64,000 bases of DNA from an uncultured Poribacteria bacterium (GTDB lineage: Bacteria; Poribacteria; WGA-4E; WGA-3G): assembly GCA_951812525.1 (NCBI GenBank), contig OX638316.1, forward strand, positions 620,001 through 684,000, read 5' to 3'. The position numbers were made by a program, and so were the translations under genes. This document shows, one piece after another, positions 33,588 to 44,380 of the stretch (the first letter of the stretch is position 1; each line of letters opens with the position of its first letter). The notes beneath the pieces were generated by a model, which searched no databases, was not told the origin of the DNA, and saw nothing but the letters and a program-made list of their open reading frames with translations.

Positions 33588-34505
33588 ATGGAAGAAAACC
33601 AAAACTTCAAATCCGGTTACGTTAGCATCATTGGCGCACCCAACGTCGGTAAATCTACCCTGCTCAATACTATCTTGGGACAGAAACTCGCCATCGTCAC
33701 CCCGAAACCACAAACAACCCGCAATCAGATCCGTGGAATTGTCACCACTGACAACCATCAAATCATTTTTGTCGATACGCCCGGATTGATGAACCCTAAA
33801 TACCGTTTACAGAGTGAAATGGTTCGGACGGCGTATGGCGCTTTAGGGGATGGAGACGTCGTGCTTTTTGTTGTTGATGCCACACGTCCAAATACAGAGA
33901 TAGAAGACAGCATCTTAAAACGACTCCGCCGCACCAAATCGACAACAATCCTCGTTCTCAACAAAGTAGATTTGATTGCAAAACCGAAGCTGCTTCCGAT
34001 CTTTGAAGATTACAGCCAAAAATTTGAATTCGCGCACATGATACCCATTTCCGCACTAACCGCCGATGGTGTTCCCGTCCTCCTTGAGCAGATCGAAAGC
34101 TATCTACCGCTGGGACCGCTTTACTTTCCAGAAGATCAAATCAGCGATCTCCCTGAACGCTTTTTCATTGCCGAAACCGTTCGCGAGAAAATTATGCTCT
34201 TGACGCAACGTGAGATTCCGTACGCATCTGCCGTGATCATTGAAGAGTTTGAAAAACGCCAATCGAAGAAATCAGGTGAAATTACCTATATCCGCGCCAT
34301 CGTCTACGCTGAACGGCAGACGCAAAAGCAGATTATCATCGGTAAAGGCGGTCAGCTAATCAAACGGGTCGGTGAACTCGCACGCATCGACATTGAAAAA
34401 TTTTTGGATGTCCGCGTCTTTTTAGAACTCTATGTAACCGTCAAAACCGACTGGCGCAAAGATGTGCGTAAACTCAGAGAGGTCGGCGGTTTTATGGATA
34501 TGTAG
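33588..34505 (+). CDS. era: GTPase Era
   Basis: Era binds 16S rRNA and assists 30S assembly. The 305-residue protein has G1 GAPNVGKSTLLN, the switch I region TPKPQTTRNQIRG, G3 DTPGL, G4 NKVD and a C-terminal KH domain (KQIIIGKGGQLIKRVGELAR then the FLDVRVFLELYVTVK strand). Length and order are normal. AGACCACCTCC before the start is not a good Shine-Dalgarno. The tandem uvrA follows after 71 bp on the same strand. Confidence 0.97.
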   Translation: MEENQNFKSGYVSIIGAPNVGKSTLLNTILGQKLAIVTPKPQTTRNQIRGIVTTDNHQIIFVDTPGLMNPKYRLQSEMVRTAYGALGDGDVVLFVVDATRPNTEIEDSILKRLRRTKSTTILVLNKVDLIAKPKLLPIFEDYSQKFEFAHMIPISALTADGVPVLLEQIESYLPLGPLYFPEDQISDLPERFFIAETVREKIMLLTQREIPYASAVIIEEFEKRQSKKSGEITYIRAIVYAERQTQKQIIIGKGGQLIKRVGELARIDIEKFLDVRVFLELYVTVKTDWRKDVRKLREVGGFMDM

Positions 34506-34576
34506 CCGCATACGCGTAAAAATACAGTTGTAAACAGCGAAAAACTCCGACTTAAACAACCACAGGAAACCTGGCA

Positions 34577-37500
34577 ATGACAGAAGAGTCAATTCACGTC
34601 CAAGGTGCGCGAGAACACAACTTAAGAAACGTAGATATCCAGCTTCCAAAAGACAAGCTCATTGTCTTTACTGGTGTTAGTGGTTCTGGCAAATCCTCAT
34701 TGGCGATTGATACCGTCTATGCCGAAGGACAGCGGCGATACATCGAATCTTTATCCGCATACGCACGGCAATTTCTAGGGCAACTTGGAAAACCGGATGT
34801 AGATGAGATCGTCGGATTATCCCCCTCTATTGCTATTAGTCAAGGTTCAACAGGACATAACCCACGTTCTACTGTTGCTACCGTAACCGAGATCTACGAC
34901 TATTTGCGCGTGCTTTATGCCCGTGCCGGACAATTCCACTGCCCCGAATGCGGAAGTGAAGTCGGTTCACAAAGCCCCTCGGATATTATCAAGACTCTGC
35001 TCAACTATCCGCAACGCACAAGACTCATCATCTTGGCACCGATTGCCAGAGGTTCTCGTGGCGCGCACGAAAAAGAAATCGATGATCTACGAAACGCAGG
35101 TTTTGCTCGGCTGCGGGTCGATGGCGAAATATACGAACTTCGTCCAGGCTTTGCCCTTAACCCGAACCAGCGTCACGATATCGACCTCGTCATCGACCGG
35201 ATTATCATCAAAGACGGCATTGAGCCACGCCTCACCGAATCAGTCAACAACGCACTCACTCGTGGTGATGGGAGTATGCTCGTCCAAATCGTTCCAACCG
35301 AAGGTGAGTTATCTCCATTCGTATCAGAAGAAGATGACCTGCTCTTTAGTCAAGACTATACCTGTTCGCACTGCCGGATTAGTTTCGTGAAACCAGAACC
35401 GCGTCATTTCTCTTTCAATAACCCCGACGGAATGTGCGAAAGTTGCAGAGGCTTAGGAACACAGATGGGGATTCTACCGAAGTTGATTATCCGAGATGAC
35501 ACCCTCTCCATCATGCAAGGTGCTATCAGCCTATGGGGACCGCTCGATAAATCAGAACGCATCAGAGAAAAATCCATAGTCGAAGCACTCGCAAAACACC
35601 TCGGATTTGACATTGAGACACCTTGGCAAAACCTCACACCAGAGCAACAGCACGCTATCCTATACGGTACCGGCGATGCCATCCTTACAATCAACACACC
35701 TAAGACAAGTACATCCAAGAGAGGAAAACAAAGACGACGGTATCGTGCTCGCTTTCACGGTATCATTCCAGCTGAAGAACAGAAGTATTACTTCGACGAA
35801 GACGATGAAACCGATGAAGAAGATCTCCCCGATTACTTTGTAAAGATGCCTTGCAGGACGTGTGAGGGGACCCGACTCAACCCGTGGATAAAAGCTGTGA
35901 CCATAGCCGATACACCCATCACGGACATTCTCGAAATGTCTATTCAGGATGCCACACAATTCTATACCGAGTTGGAACTTCCAGAACGCGAGGCGTTCAT
36001 AGCACAGGAACTTTTAAAGGAGATCAGGGGACGACTCGGATTCCTCATGGATGTGGGATTAGGATACTTGACGCTGGCGCGTCCCGCACCGACCCTCTCC
36101 GGCGGCGAAGCGCAGCGGATCCGCCTCGCCAGTCAGGTGGGAGCCGGGCTACGCGATGTCACTTACGTTCTCGATGAACCGAGCATCGGTCTACATCCAC
36201 GCGACCACGCTGGGCTTCTCACAACCCTCCTAAACCTACGAAATCAAGGCAACACTGTCATCGTCGTTGAACACGATGAAGCGACCATGCTCGTAGCTGA
36301 TTGGCTCATCGATTTTGGACCGGGTGCAGGCATCAAGGGTGGCAAAGTGACCGGTATGGGAACACCGGCGCAATTCATGAAAGAGAGCGACACCCTCACT
36401 GCCCAATACCTCCGCGGCGATAAGGTGATCGTTCAACCAGAATCACGTCGTGCTACAGGTGAGAGATGGGTGCAAATCTGCAACGCACGCCAAAACAACC
36501 TCAAAGGGATTAACCCCAAAATACCGCTCGGTACTCTCTGTTGTGTGACCGGTGTGAGCGGTTCTGGAAAGAGTTCCTTAATCCACGATATTCTTTACAA
36601 TGCACTCGCGCGGGATCTCATGAAGGCTAAAACCGTGCCGGGAGCGTACGACAAAATCCAAGGCGTTATCAAAGAAGAAAACGTGCCAGTACCCGATGTC
36701 ATTGATAAAATTATTAACATTAACATGGCACCCATTGGACGGACACCGCGTTCCAACGCTGCAACCTATACAAAGGTTTTTGATGACATTCGGGCACTCT
36801 ATGCCAACATGCCCGATGCGAAACTGCGAGGCTATAAACCTGGCCGGTTTAGCTTCAACGTCAGTAGTGGCAGATGTGAAGCATGCAGCGGCAACGGCGC
36901 GAAAAAAGTTGATATGGGACTGCTCTCTGATGTCTGGGTCGAGTGTGAGGTGTGCAACGGGAAACGCTTCAACAGTGAAACCCTTGCCATTAAATATAAA
37001 GGAAAAAATATTTCTGAAGTCCTCGAAATGGATATCGGTACTGCGCTCGCACATTTCGCCGATATTCCAAGAGTCGCAAGAGGATTACGACTACTCCACG
37101 ATGTCGGTCTGGATTACATCAAACTTGGGCAACCAGCACCTACGCTCTCCGGTGGTGAAGCACAACGCATTAAACTCTCAAAGGAACTCTCTAAACGGAG
37201 TACCGGTAAGACCCTTTACATCCTCGATGAACCGACAACGGGGTTGCATTTTGACGATGTAAATAAACTGTTGACGATTCTTCATCGACTCGTAGACGAT
37301 GGGAACACCGTCGTCGTCGTAGAACATAACCTTGAGGTTATCAATTCCGCAGATTATATTATCGATTTAGGACCAGAGGGAGGCGTTGGTGGTGGCACCA
37401 TTGTCGCCGAAGGCACGCCTGAACAGATTGCTAAGCTGCCCGAATCTTACACCGGACAAGCACTCCGAGGCGATTTCGATATCTGGCGTGACGCAAAGCA

Positions 37501-40330
37501 ACGGCTCAAGGAACCCGATCTTGCCTACGTCCTTGGACAAGAACAAGAAAGACGAACAGCCATCGTAGTACAAGGTGCTACGGAAAACAACCTCAAAAAC
37601 GTGGACATTGATATTCCCCATCGCAAGATGACGGCGTTGACAGGTGTCAGCGGCTCTGGAAAGACTTCTCTCGCGCTTGATACGATTTACGCCGAAGGGC
37701 AACGCCGTTATATTGAAACGCTCAGTACCTATGCGCGTCAGTTTATAGGGCAGATGGAAAAACCTAAAGTCTCAAAGATTGAAGGGCTTTCACCCGCCAT
37801 CGCAATCTCGCATGCAAACGCCGGTCAAAACCCACGCTCAACGGTCGCAACGATTACAGAAATACATGACGGACTCCGCACGCTTTACGCCAGATGGGGC
37901 AAACCCTACTGTCCCGATTGCCACGAAGAGGTCCAACCCCAGACTGCGGAACAGATAACACAACACGCTTTTGAACTCGCCCCCCAAAAAAGAGTGGATG
38001 TCCTCGCCCCTCTTACAAACTTTTTGCTTGTTCCGGCAAGTGAAACAGGTGTATCAAGAGGCAAGGTCATTGACATTAACGCCAGTGAATCCGCTTACGG
38101 TTTGAAACCAAACGAAGACTACAACGATGTATTCCGACGCTTGCAAAGGGCAGGATTCGTGCGCGTCCAAATTGATGGCGAAATTCATCGGATTGATGAA
38201 GTCCCCAAATTGAGCAGAGGGATTCAGCATGAAATCTTCATCGTCATAGATCGGATCGCACTTGCCGATGAAGAGAAGAGCCGGTTTACCGAAGCGGTGG
38301 AATTGGCACTCCTACAAAGCGGCGGGTTTGTACTTATTGAAGAAAGCGAGCGCAGAGAAACACCTGTTCGACGTTTTTTCAGTGAACATGCGATGTGTCC
38401 TTCTTGCGGGAGCAACTTCGGGCAATTAACACCGCGCCACTTCTCCTTTAACAACAGAGTCGGGGCATGCGACTTCTGCGATGGGCGTGGAAGGAATATC
38501 CACCCGCCCTACGATGCTTGTAACCAATGCGACGGCACACGTCTGAAATCTTTTCCGAGCAGCGTTAAGTTTGAGGATACAACCATTGCTGAACTGATGG
38601 AGATGTCAATTACCGAAATCATTGAATTCTTCAATACCCGTCTGAAGGGGATCGAAACACAGGTTGTTTCTAACAATGCCGAGACGGACCGGAGTGAGAG
38701 TTTAATCGAAGCCGGTGTATCCACCTCAAGAGCCACGCATCCTGCACTCCACGTCCATACTTCACCTGAGTTTGAAGCAGAAGTGCTGCACCAAATCCAG
38801 ACACGGCTTCAATTTCTGGAAGATATCGGTCTCGGCTATCTCGCGCTCGAACGCGGGGCACCAACACTTTCCGGCGGCGAAATGCGCAGAATCCAACTCG
38901 CAAGCCAACTCGGCAGCGGTCTCACTGGCGTAACTTATATCCTCGACGAACCGAGCATTGGCTTACACCCACGCGACCAAGAACGCCTCATTTTTGCACT
39001 TCAGGAACTCCGCGACATCGGAAACAGCGTTCTCGTCGTTGAACACGACCGCGACACGATATTAGCTTCCGATCATGTGATTGATTTCGGTCCCCATGCA
39101 GGCAAAGGCGGCGGCGAAATCATCGCTGTCGGCACACCGGATACTTTCACGAATGGCGATCCTCCTATACAAAACACAGACAAAAACTTGTCCACGAAAT
39201 CCTTGACGCAAGCCTATCTTTCCAATGAAGTAGAGATTCCTGTCCCGAAAACTCGGCGCAAAGGTATAAATAAACGTCTCACACTATCCGGTGTAAAAAC
39301 GAACAACCTCAAGGACATCGATGTCAAGATCCCACTTGGAACACTCACCTGTGTAACCGGCGTTTCAGGGTGCGGAAAAAGTTCGCTCGTCGAAGGGACG
39401 CTAAAACCGGCACTTGAAAGTCGCAGTTCTATCAAAACCGGTGATCCGAAAGATCGACGCTATTCCTACTATTTCAGTGAGGGGCACCGAGAACCGATAT
39501 ATAACGACTACGGTTTACCGGAGTATAAAACCATCCGAGGTGTTAGTAATATCAAGCGACTCATCAACGTAGACCAGAAAGCAATCGGTGAGACCCCTCG
39601 TTCCAACCCGGCTACTTATACCGATCTATTCACGAAGATCCGCGAACTCTTCGCTGAACAACACGATGCAAAAATGCGCGGATTTACTATGGGGACCTTC
39701 AGTTTCAATCTCGCTTCCGGGCAGTGTCATATATGCGAAGGGCACCGTTTCAACCGCGTCGAGATGCATTTTCTCCCTGATGTATGGATGCCGTGTGAGG
39801 CGTGTAATAGTACAGGCTACAACCAAGACACGCTTGAGATCCGTTATAAAGGCAAAAACATCGCTGAAGTCTTAGATATGACGGTAGATGAGGCACTCAC
39901 ATTCTTCAGCGAAAGTTCCCGGATTTGTAGAACACTCCAAATGTTAGCAGACGTCGGATTGGGCTATATCCAATTAGGGCAATCTGCAACGACCCTCTCT
40001 GGTGGCGAGGCGCAACGCGTCAAGCTTGCTAAAGAGTTGGCGCGCCGCCAAACGGGTTCAACGCTCTATATCATGGACGAACCGACAACAGGTCTCCACT
40101 TTGACGACATCCAGAAACTCCTCAAGGTACTGAACCGCCTCGTCGATGCAGGTAATACGATCATCGCCGTCGAACACAATCTCGACGTTATCAAATCTGC
40201 TGACTGGATCATCGATTTGGGACCAGAAGGTAGTAAAGGTGGCGGAGAAATCGTTGCGATGGGTACACCAGAGGATGTAGTGAAGGTTCAGAGATCCCAC
40301 ACCGCTCGTTTTCTACGTGAAATTCTGTAG
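34577..40330 (+). CDS. uvrA: Tandem (double-length) UvrA excinuclease subunit
   Basis: UvrA is the damage-recognising ATPase of nucleotide excision repair and normally has ~940 residues with two ABC ATPase modules. This one open frame encodes 1917 residues, with four Walker A motifs near residues 33, 659, 1022 (GVSGSGKS/T) and 1594 (GVSGCGKS) and four LSGGE signatures. Each half is a full UvrA: Walker A, zinc module CPEC or CPDC, second zinc module ([16 protein letters not shown]), ABC signature, second Walker A and third zinc module ([15 protein letters not shown]). The third signature is LSGGEMRR rather than LSGGEAQR. It would form an intramolecular pseudo-dimer. The stop codon lies within a dispersed repeat. 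Confidence 0.95.
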   Translation: MTEESIHVQGAREHNLRNVDIQLPKDKLIVFTGVSGSGKSSLAIDTVYAEGQRRYIESLSAYARQFLGQLGKPDVDEIVGLSPSIAISQGSTGHNPRSTVATVTEIYDYLRVLYARAGQFHCPECGSEVGSQSPSDIIKTLLNYPQRTRLIILAPIARGSRGAHEKEIDDLRNAGFARLRVDGEIYELRPGFALNPNQRHDIDLVIDRIIIKDGIEPRLTESVNNALTRGDGSMLVQIVPTEGELSPFVSEEDDLLFSQDYTCSHCRISFVKPEPRHFSFNNPDGMCESCRGLGTQMGILPKLIIRDDTLSIMQGAISLWGPLDKSERIREKSIVEALAKHLGFDIETPWQNLTPEQQHAILYGTGDAILTINTPKTSTSKRGKQRRRYRARFHGIIPAEEQKYYFDEDDETDEEDLPDYFVKMPCRTCEGTRLNPWIKAVTIADTPITDILEMSIQDATQFYTELELPEREAFIAQELLKEIRGRLGFLMDVGLGYLTLARPAPTLSGGEAQRIRLASQVGAGLRDVTYVLDEPSIGLHPRDHAGLLTTLLNLRNQGNTVIVVEHDEATMLVADWLIDFGPGAGIKGGKVTGMGTPAQFMKESDTLTAQYLRGDKVIVQPESRRATGERWVQICNARQNNLKGINPKIPLGTLCCVTGVSGSGKSSLIHDILYNALARDLMKAKTVPGAYDKIQGVIKEENVPVPDVIDKIININMAPIGRTPRSNAATYTKVFDDIRALYANMPDAKLRGYKPGRFSFNVSSGRCEACSGNGAKKVDMGLLSDVWVECEVCNGKRFNSETLAIKYKGKNISEVLEMDIGTALAHFADIPRVARGLRLLHDVGLDYIKLGQPAPTLSGGEAQRIKLSKELSKRSTGKTLYILDEPTTGLHFDDVNKLLTILHRLVDDGNTVVVVEHNLEVINSADYIIDLGPEGGVGGGTIVAEGTPEQIAKLPESYTGQALRGDFDIWRDAKQRLKEPDLAYVLGQEQERRTAIVVQGATENNLKNVDIDIPHRKMTALTGVSGSGKTSLALDTIYAEGQRRYIETLSTYARQFIGQMEKPKVSKIEGLSPAIAISHANAGQNPRSTVATITEIHDGLRTLYARWGKPYCPDCHEEVQPQTAEQITQHAFELAPQKRVDVLAPLTNFLLVPASETGVSRGKVIDINASESAYGLKPNEDYNDVFRRLQRAGFVRVQIDGEIHRIDEVPKLSRGIQHEIFIVIDRIALADEEKSRFTEAVELALLQSGGFVLIEESERRETPVRRFFSEHAMCPSCGSNFGQLTPRHFSFNNRVGACDFCDGRGRNIHPPYDACNQCDGTRLKSFPSSVKFEDTTIAELMEMSITEIIEFFNTRLKGIETQVVSNNAETDRSESLIEAGVSTSRATHPALHVHTSPEFEAEVLHQIQTRLQFLEDIGLGYLALERGAPTLSGGEMRRIQLASQLGSGLTGVTYILDEPSIGLHPRDQERLIFALQELRDIGNSVLVVEHDRDTILASDHVIDFGPHAGKGGGEIIAVGTPDTFTNGDPPIQNTDKNLSTKSLTQAYLSNEVEIPVPKTRRKGINKRLTLSGVKTNNLKDIDVKIPLGTLTCVTGVSGCGKSSLVEGTLKPALESRSSIKTGDPKDRRYSYYFSEGHREPIYNDYGLPEYKTIRGVSNIKRLINVDQKAIGETPRSNPATYTDLFTKIRELFAEQHDAKMRGFTMGTFSFNLASGQCHICEGHRFNRVEMHFLPDVWMPCEACNSTGYNQDTLEIRYKGKNIAEVLDMTVDEALTFFSESSRICRTLQMLADVGLGYIQLGQSATTLSGGEAQRVKLAKELARRQTGSTLYIMDEPTTGLHFDDIQKLLKVLNRLVDAGNTIIAVEHNLDVIKSADWIIDLGPEGSKGGGEIVAMGTPEDVVKVQRSHTARFLREIL

Positions 40331-40351
40331 GAGCGACCTCCTGATCACGAC
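40325..40351 (+). repeat. CTGTAGGAGCGA repeat, copy 1
   Basis: CTGTAGGAGCGACCTCCTGA and following bases match a copy at 56240-56266. The TAG at its beginning is the stop codon of the UvrA frame. Confidence 0.55.
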
Positions 40352-40441
40352 AACGCAAGAATATTGCCCGCCTAGAGACTTCCTAACCTTATAAGCAAGG
40401 AAAATACCTAAATTCCAAGCCTCTATTCGCTATTTTTCCCC

Positions 40442-40470
40442 TTGACAAATTCTGGAATATGTGGAATGAT
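40442..40470 (+). promoter_or_regulatory. Possible promoter of the DnaJ-domain gene
   Basis: TTGACA at 40442; the best -10 at 17-nt spacing is AATGAT (40465), with GATAAT three bases further on. Confidence 0.4.
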
Positions 40471-40503
40471 AATTGCGTATCTATCAGAAACGTTGTATCC
40501 ACA

Positions 40504-41364
40504 ATGCGAATTCCAGACTATTATCAAATCTTAGAGATCAGGCGGGACGCTACCGCCCCCGAAATAAAACGAGCATTCCGACAACTCGCGAAACGTTATC
40601 ATCCTGATAAAAACCCGGAACAGATTGCGTTTTCAGAGCAGATGTTTCGCGAAGTTTGTAGGGCATATAACACCCTACGCGACAAGAAACAGAAATCGGA
40701 TTACGACCGGACGCTACAGACGATTGAACGCCAGCGGAAGGCGCGCGAAGCATACCTCGAAAAGCTCAGCAAACTTAACCAGAACTATGCCAAATTAGAA
40801 TTATTGCTCGACGCGCTCCTTCACCAAAAGTACGAAACCGGCCTCTCTATATATGAGCAGTTGTGTAATAACAACCAGGAAACCGGCAAAGAATGGCGCA
40901 TCGACGATTTTCTGAGTTACGAAGAAAGTAGGGACTGTGAATTCCTCATCGCCGAAGCATACCAGATCCTTGGATTTTCCAACGGAGACCAGTCCCCTGC
41001 TCTTGAGCGACACCGAAAAATCAAGCAGGCAATGCTGATTTATGAATCTCTCTTATCTGCCGAAGCAAAACGTCCTTGTTTCAGACATTTTACCAGAGAG
41101 GTCAAGGAACGCCTCAAATTCATCTACCTCTATCATTTCAGTGCTGAAGGATACCACCAAACATATCACATCCCGCTAACCAAGATCCGTTCACTCAAAC
41201 TCCCGAAGCGGGAGACTGCATGGATATACAAAAAAATCGCTGAATTCTATGTGGAAATCGATCAACTCTCCGAAGCACGTACCGTCATGAAAATGGCGTT
41301 TGAACTGCAACCTCGCCTTACCGGTGCCAAGAAAATTTGTAAAACTTTGAACATGGGATATTAG
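40504..41364 (+). CDS. DnaJ-domain protein with TPR-like C-terminus
   Basis: A 286-residue protein. Residues 1-65 are a J domain (DYYQILEIRRDATAPEIKRA and the HPDK tripeptide with KR before it), which stimulates a DnaK-type ATPase. After a charged linker, the C-terminal ~150 residues are helical pairs resembling TPR-like repeats (FYVEIDQLSEARTVMKMAFE). There is no Gly/Phe region, zinc domain or DnaJ C-terminal domain, so it is a specialised co-chaperone and not DnaJ itself. ATG 40504 gives the canonical J-domain start; a longer frame begins at 40459. Confidence 0.85.
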   Translation: MRIPDYYQILEIRRDATAPEIKRAFRQLAKRYHPDKNPEQIAFSEQMFREVCRAYNTLRDKKQKSDYDRTLQTIERQRKAREAYLEKLSKLNQNYAKLELLLDALLHQKYETGLSIYEQLCNNNQETGKEWRIDDFLSYEESRDCEFLIAEAYQILGFSNGDQSPALERHRKIKQAMLIYESLLSAEAKRPCFRHFTREVKERLKFIYLYHFSAEGYHQTYHIPLTKIRSLKLPKRETAWIYKKIAEFYVEIDQLSEARTVMKMAFELQPRLTGAKKICKTLNMGY

Positions 41365-41434
41365 TTGTCAACTATCGGTTGTCGGTTATCAGTAAGTATT
41401 TAGGCGTTGGTTCTCTTCGTTCAACCAAACCTAC
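41365..41434. repeat. Short repeats between J-protein and creatininase genes
   Basis: TTGTCAACTATCGGTTGTCG-type TCAGT repeat at 41365-41395, followed by GTTGGTTCTCTTCGTTCAAC (41406-41434), an inverted-repeat element also present at 57134-57160. Confidence 0.5.
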
Positions 41435-41471
41435 ATCTAACAGTTAGGAACCATTCAAGAGGAAAATAGGA

Positions 41472-42359
41472 ATGCGAAAAGAGGTACGCTGGGAACGGAT
41501 GTTCCCTGACGAATTAGAAACAGCATTCAACGAATGCCCCGCTGTCTATTTCACTTACGGGCTTTGCGAACCGCACGGACCGCAAAACACCGTAGGACTG
41601 GATGCCCTTAAGGCACACGCAATCGCTTGTCGCGCTGCGCATACCCACGGTGGCATCGTCGCACCCCCTGACTACTGGCACATCCACGAACAGGGTATGT
41701 ACGCCAATTGGGCATATCGGAGTGTGGGTGAAGTTCGGAGTTGGCTCACGGCTATGCCGGCGTGGCAACACTTCAAAAACGTCTGCTACCATGTCCGCGC
41801 CGCAGATGCACTTGGGTTCCATGCAGCCATTTTCCTTACAGGACACTACGGACCGAATTGGCAAGACCTCAAGACCCTCCTATCCCTAATCCAACCTAAC
41901 TTCGCTATGCGTCTCTATGGACTTCCTGATTTCGAGGCGAACACACCTGGATTTGACCACCAAGGCAACGGCGGCGACCATGCTGGTAGGGTCGAAACTT
42001 CACTTCTATGGGCATTAGAACCGGACTGCGTTGATATGTCGCGAATGCCTGAAGGCGACGCACAAGGACCCCATTTTGCAATGGGAGCGAACGCCGTCGA
42101 GTCAGACAGACGTATCGGTGAACGTATGGTGAACGATGAAGTCGCATGGCTCGGAAAAAAGATGAAGGAGCTGTTAGCGGATTACACAAAACTGGATATC
42201 TCCGAACGCCAACCAGTAACTTTTGAGGAAGTCGAACAGATATGGGCAGAAACAGTGTCACCCGCCTTGAAAACCTTTGAGACAATGAAAACTCCAAACG
42301 AATCGCCCCCGGAAGATTCACAATGGTTCCAACAGTGCAAAATTCCGGAACTCCCCTAA
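41472..42359 (+). CDS. Creatininase-family amidohydrolase
   Basis: A 295-residue protein of the creatininase/FAPy deformylase family. The family pattern 'G..EqHGphlPlgtD' appears as GLCEPHGPQNTVGLDALKA, followed by GIVAPPDYW, LTGHYGPNW (His) and GGDHAGRVETSLLWAL (His, Glu). The Glu, His, Asp and second Glu ligands of the dinuclear metal site are present. Known reactions of the family open cyclic amides (creatinine to creatine) or remove formamide from nucleotides and cofactors; the real substrate is open. It is followed after 13 bp by a PhyH gene and then by a sarcosine-oxidase-like gene. Confidence 0.87.
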   Translation: MRKEVRWERMFPDELETAFNECPAVYFTYGLCEPHGPQNTVGLDALKAHAIACRAAHTHGGIVAPPDYWHIHEQGMYANWAYRSVGEVRSWLTAMPAWQHFKNVCYHVRAADALGFHAAIFLTGHYGPNWQDLKTLLSLIQPNFAMRLYGLPDFEANTPGFDHQGNGGDHAGRVETSLLWALEPDCVDMSRMPEGDAQGPHFAMGANAVESDRRIGERMVNDEVAWLGKKMKELLADYTKLDISERQPVTFEEVEQIWAETVSPALKTFETMKTPNESPPEDSQWFQQCKIPELP

Positions 42360-42372
42360 GAGAGGACATCAC

Positions 42373-43134
42373 ATGGAAACGAAAAATGGACAACTCGCTG
42401 AACTTTACCGGAAAGACGGATTTTTAACCGGTATCCACATTTCCGATGAAACAGAAGCAACGCGCCATCGGCAAGCTTACAATGCATTAGAAGCAGAAGT
42501 CGGCAAAGAAACATGTGAAATCGGTCTCGTCGATTGGCATTTTGACTATCAATTTATCTGGGAGATCGCAACGGATCCGAAAATTGTGGACGTTATTGAG
42601 TCACTTATCGGTCCCGATGTTATGTTATTAGCGACCCATTTCTTCTGCAAATACGGACCGCGCGACAAGTTCGTCGCATGGCACCAAGATGTAACATACT
42701 GGGGACTTGAACCACCCGATGCCATTACAGCTTGGTATGCAATAGACGATAGCGATACAGGCAACGGTTGTATGCAGGTGATTCCGGGAAGCCATCAGCG
42801 CGGTATCCAAGAACACGGGAAAGCTGACAGGGCAGGGAATCTATTAAGCATCAATCAGGAAGTGCCTGTCACTGAAACGGAAGCCGAGAGTGCTGTTGAT
42901 CTGGTGTTGAAAGCGGGGGAGATGTCTATCCACCACGGACAGATGATCCACGGGAGTCTACCGAATCATTCTACCCGTCGGCGATGCGGTCTGACAGTTC
43001 GCTACATTGACCCATCCGTAAGACAGGCAGAAGCAAACTCATTGAAACGTCCATGGCGACCAATTCTACTGCGCGGTGAAGACCAGCACCAGAATTTCAC
43101 CACCGTGCCAAACCCTTTCCCATTGAACGGATAG
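42373..43134 (+). CDS. PhyH family dioxygenase 4
   Basis: A 253-residue Fe(II)/2-oxoglutarate oxygenase with AWHQDVTYW (H104, D106), the core AWYAIDDSDTGNGCMQVIPG, a distal His in HHGQMIHGSLPN and Arg in STRRRCGLTVR. All catalytic residues are intact. The IDDSDTGNGC phrase is typical of PhyH proteins from sponge-associated and soil bacteria. It starts 13 bp after the creatininase-family gene. Together with the amine oxidase downstream it may oxidise an N-methyl or betaine-like compound; that is inference. Confidence 0.88.
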   Translation: METKNGQLAELYRKDGFLTGIHISDETEATRHRQAYNALEAEVGKETCEIGLVDWHFDYQFIWEIATDPKIVDVIESLIGPDVMLLATHFFCKYGPRDKFVAWHQDVTYWGLEPPDAITAWYAIDDSDTGNGCMQVIPGSHQRGIQEHGKADRAGNLLSINQEVPVTETEAESAVDLVLKAGEMSIHHGQMIHGSLPNHSTRRRCGLTVRYIDPSVRQAEANSLKRPWRPILLRGEDQHQNFTTVPNPFPLNG

Positions 43135-43219
43135 TCGCATGCATCTGTAGACGCGCTGCTGGAGAGGTTTCAAATTCTACCAGTAACCCACTGAACCTGT
43201 AAGGCATAGAAAAAGAAAA

Positions 43220-44380
43220 ATGAACACTCACATCTACGATGCAATCGTTATTGGTGCCGGTGGGATGGGTAGTGCCACGGCATACCAGCTCGCCAAATCT
43301 GGTGCTGACGTTCTCGTCTTAGAACAGTTCCAGCGCGGACATACTTTCGGCAGCTCGCACGGAGAAACTCGTATCATCCGTTTTTTCTACGATAAGGCGT
43401 TCTACACCGAATTGATGAAAACCGCCTACGCCGAATGGCGCGCCCTCGAATCGGCATCGGGGAAATCACTGTTGTTCATCACAGGTAGTGTGGGTATTGG
43501 CGCAAAGGGAAATCCATACGGACGCGCTGCGCGGGAAAGTTTAGATGTGGCAGGTGTTGAATCGGAGTGGTGGGACGCGGCAGAGTTAGCGGAACGCTTT
43601 CCTCAATTCCGAGTGACGAACGATATGGACATCCTCTGGCAGAAGGATACCGGTTTCCTCCGTGCCGCTGAGTGTGTTTCCACACATTTGCAATTGGCGG
43701 AACAACACGGCGCAACAGTCCGAGAGGAGACCGCCGTAACCAACATCGATTGGCAGGCAGATGTCCCAACTGTTCAGACTGAAGATGGTCAGTTTCACGG
43801 AAAAAAAGTCGTTGTAACAGCAGGGGCGTGGGCAGGTACCCTGCTTGCAGAGTTGGATCTCCCGCTTACAGTTACAAAACAACAGGTGTGCTACTACCAG
43901 CCAGCAGACATCGAGCGTTTCCAGCCAGACCGGTTTCCAGTCTTTACGGAATCGACACCAGAGGGAGAATTTATCTACGGTATTCCGGCTTTTGGCAGAA
44001 ACGGATTAAAAATTGCGCGCCACGGAAGAGGACAGATCATCTCCGCTGATACGCCTGAGCGCACACCCGATGCGGATTACATTGCCCACATAGATGCTTA
44101 CGTGCAAGAACGCATGCCGGAACTCGGAAAAACTACGCATACCGAAGTCTGTCTCTATACCGAAACGCCAGATGAAGACTTTATCATCGATGCACATCCG
44201 CACTGCCCGAATGTGTTGATTGCGGCAGGTTTTTCAGGTCACGGCTTCAAGTTTTGTGCCCTCGTCGGACGCATCATGAGTGAACTCGTGCGAAAGGGTG
44301 AGACCGGTTTTGACATCCAGCCATTTCGTATTGATCGAGAACATCAAATCTCAAGCGGGATTCCACGGCTAAGTTCATGA
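43220..44380 (+). CDS. FAD-dependent amine oxidase, monomeric sarcosine oxidase/SolA type
   Basis: A 386-residue flavoenzyme with the dinucleotide-binding AIVIGAGGMGSATAYQLAKS, VLVLEQF, the GSSHGETRIIR motif typical of monomeric sarcosine oxidase and N-methyltryptophan oxidase, and the C-terminal FIIDAHPHCPNVLIAAGFSG with the GHGFKF block. The cysteine that binds FAD covalently in that family can be matched to FKFCALVG. It oxidatively demethylates an N-methyl amino acid or oxidises a related secondary amine. The stop overlaps the next ATG (ATGA at 44377-44380). Confidence 0.88.
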   Translation: MNTHIYDAIVIGAGGMGSATAYQLAKSGADVLVLEQFQRGHTFGSSHGETRIIRFFYDKAFYTELMKTAYAEWRALESASGKSLLFITGSVGIGAKGNPYGRAARESLDVAGVESEWWDAAELAERFPQFRVTNDMDILWQKDTGFLRAAECVSTHLQLAEQHGATVREETAVTNIDWQADVPTVQTEDGQFHGKKVVVTAGAWAGTLLAELDLPLTVTKQQVCYYQPADIERFQPDRFPVFTESTPEGEFIYGIPAFGRNGLKIARHGRGQIISADTPERTPDADYIAHIDAYVQERMPELGKTTHTEVCLYTETPDEDFIIDAHPHCPNVLIAAGFSGHGFKFCALVGRIMSELVRKGETGFDIQPFRIDREHQISSGIPRLSS

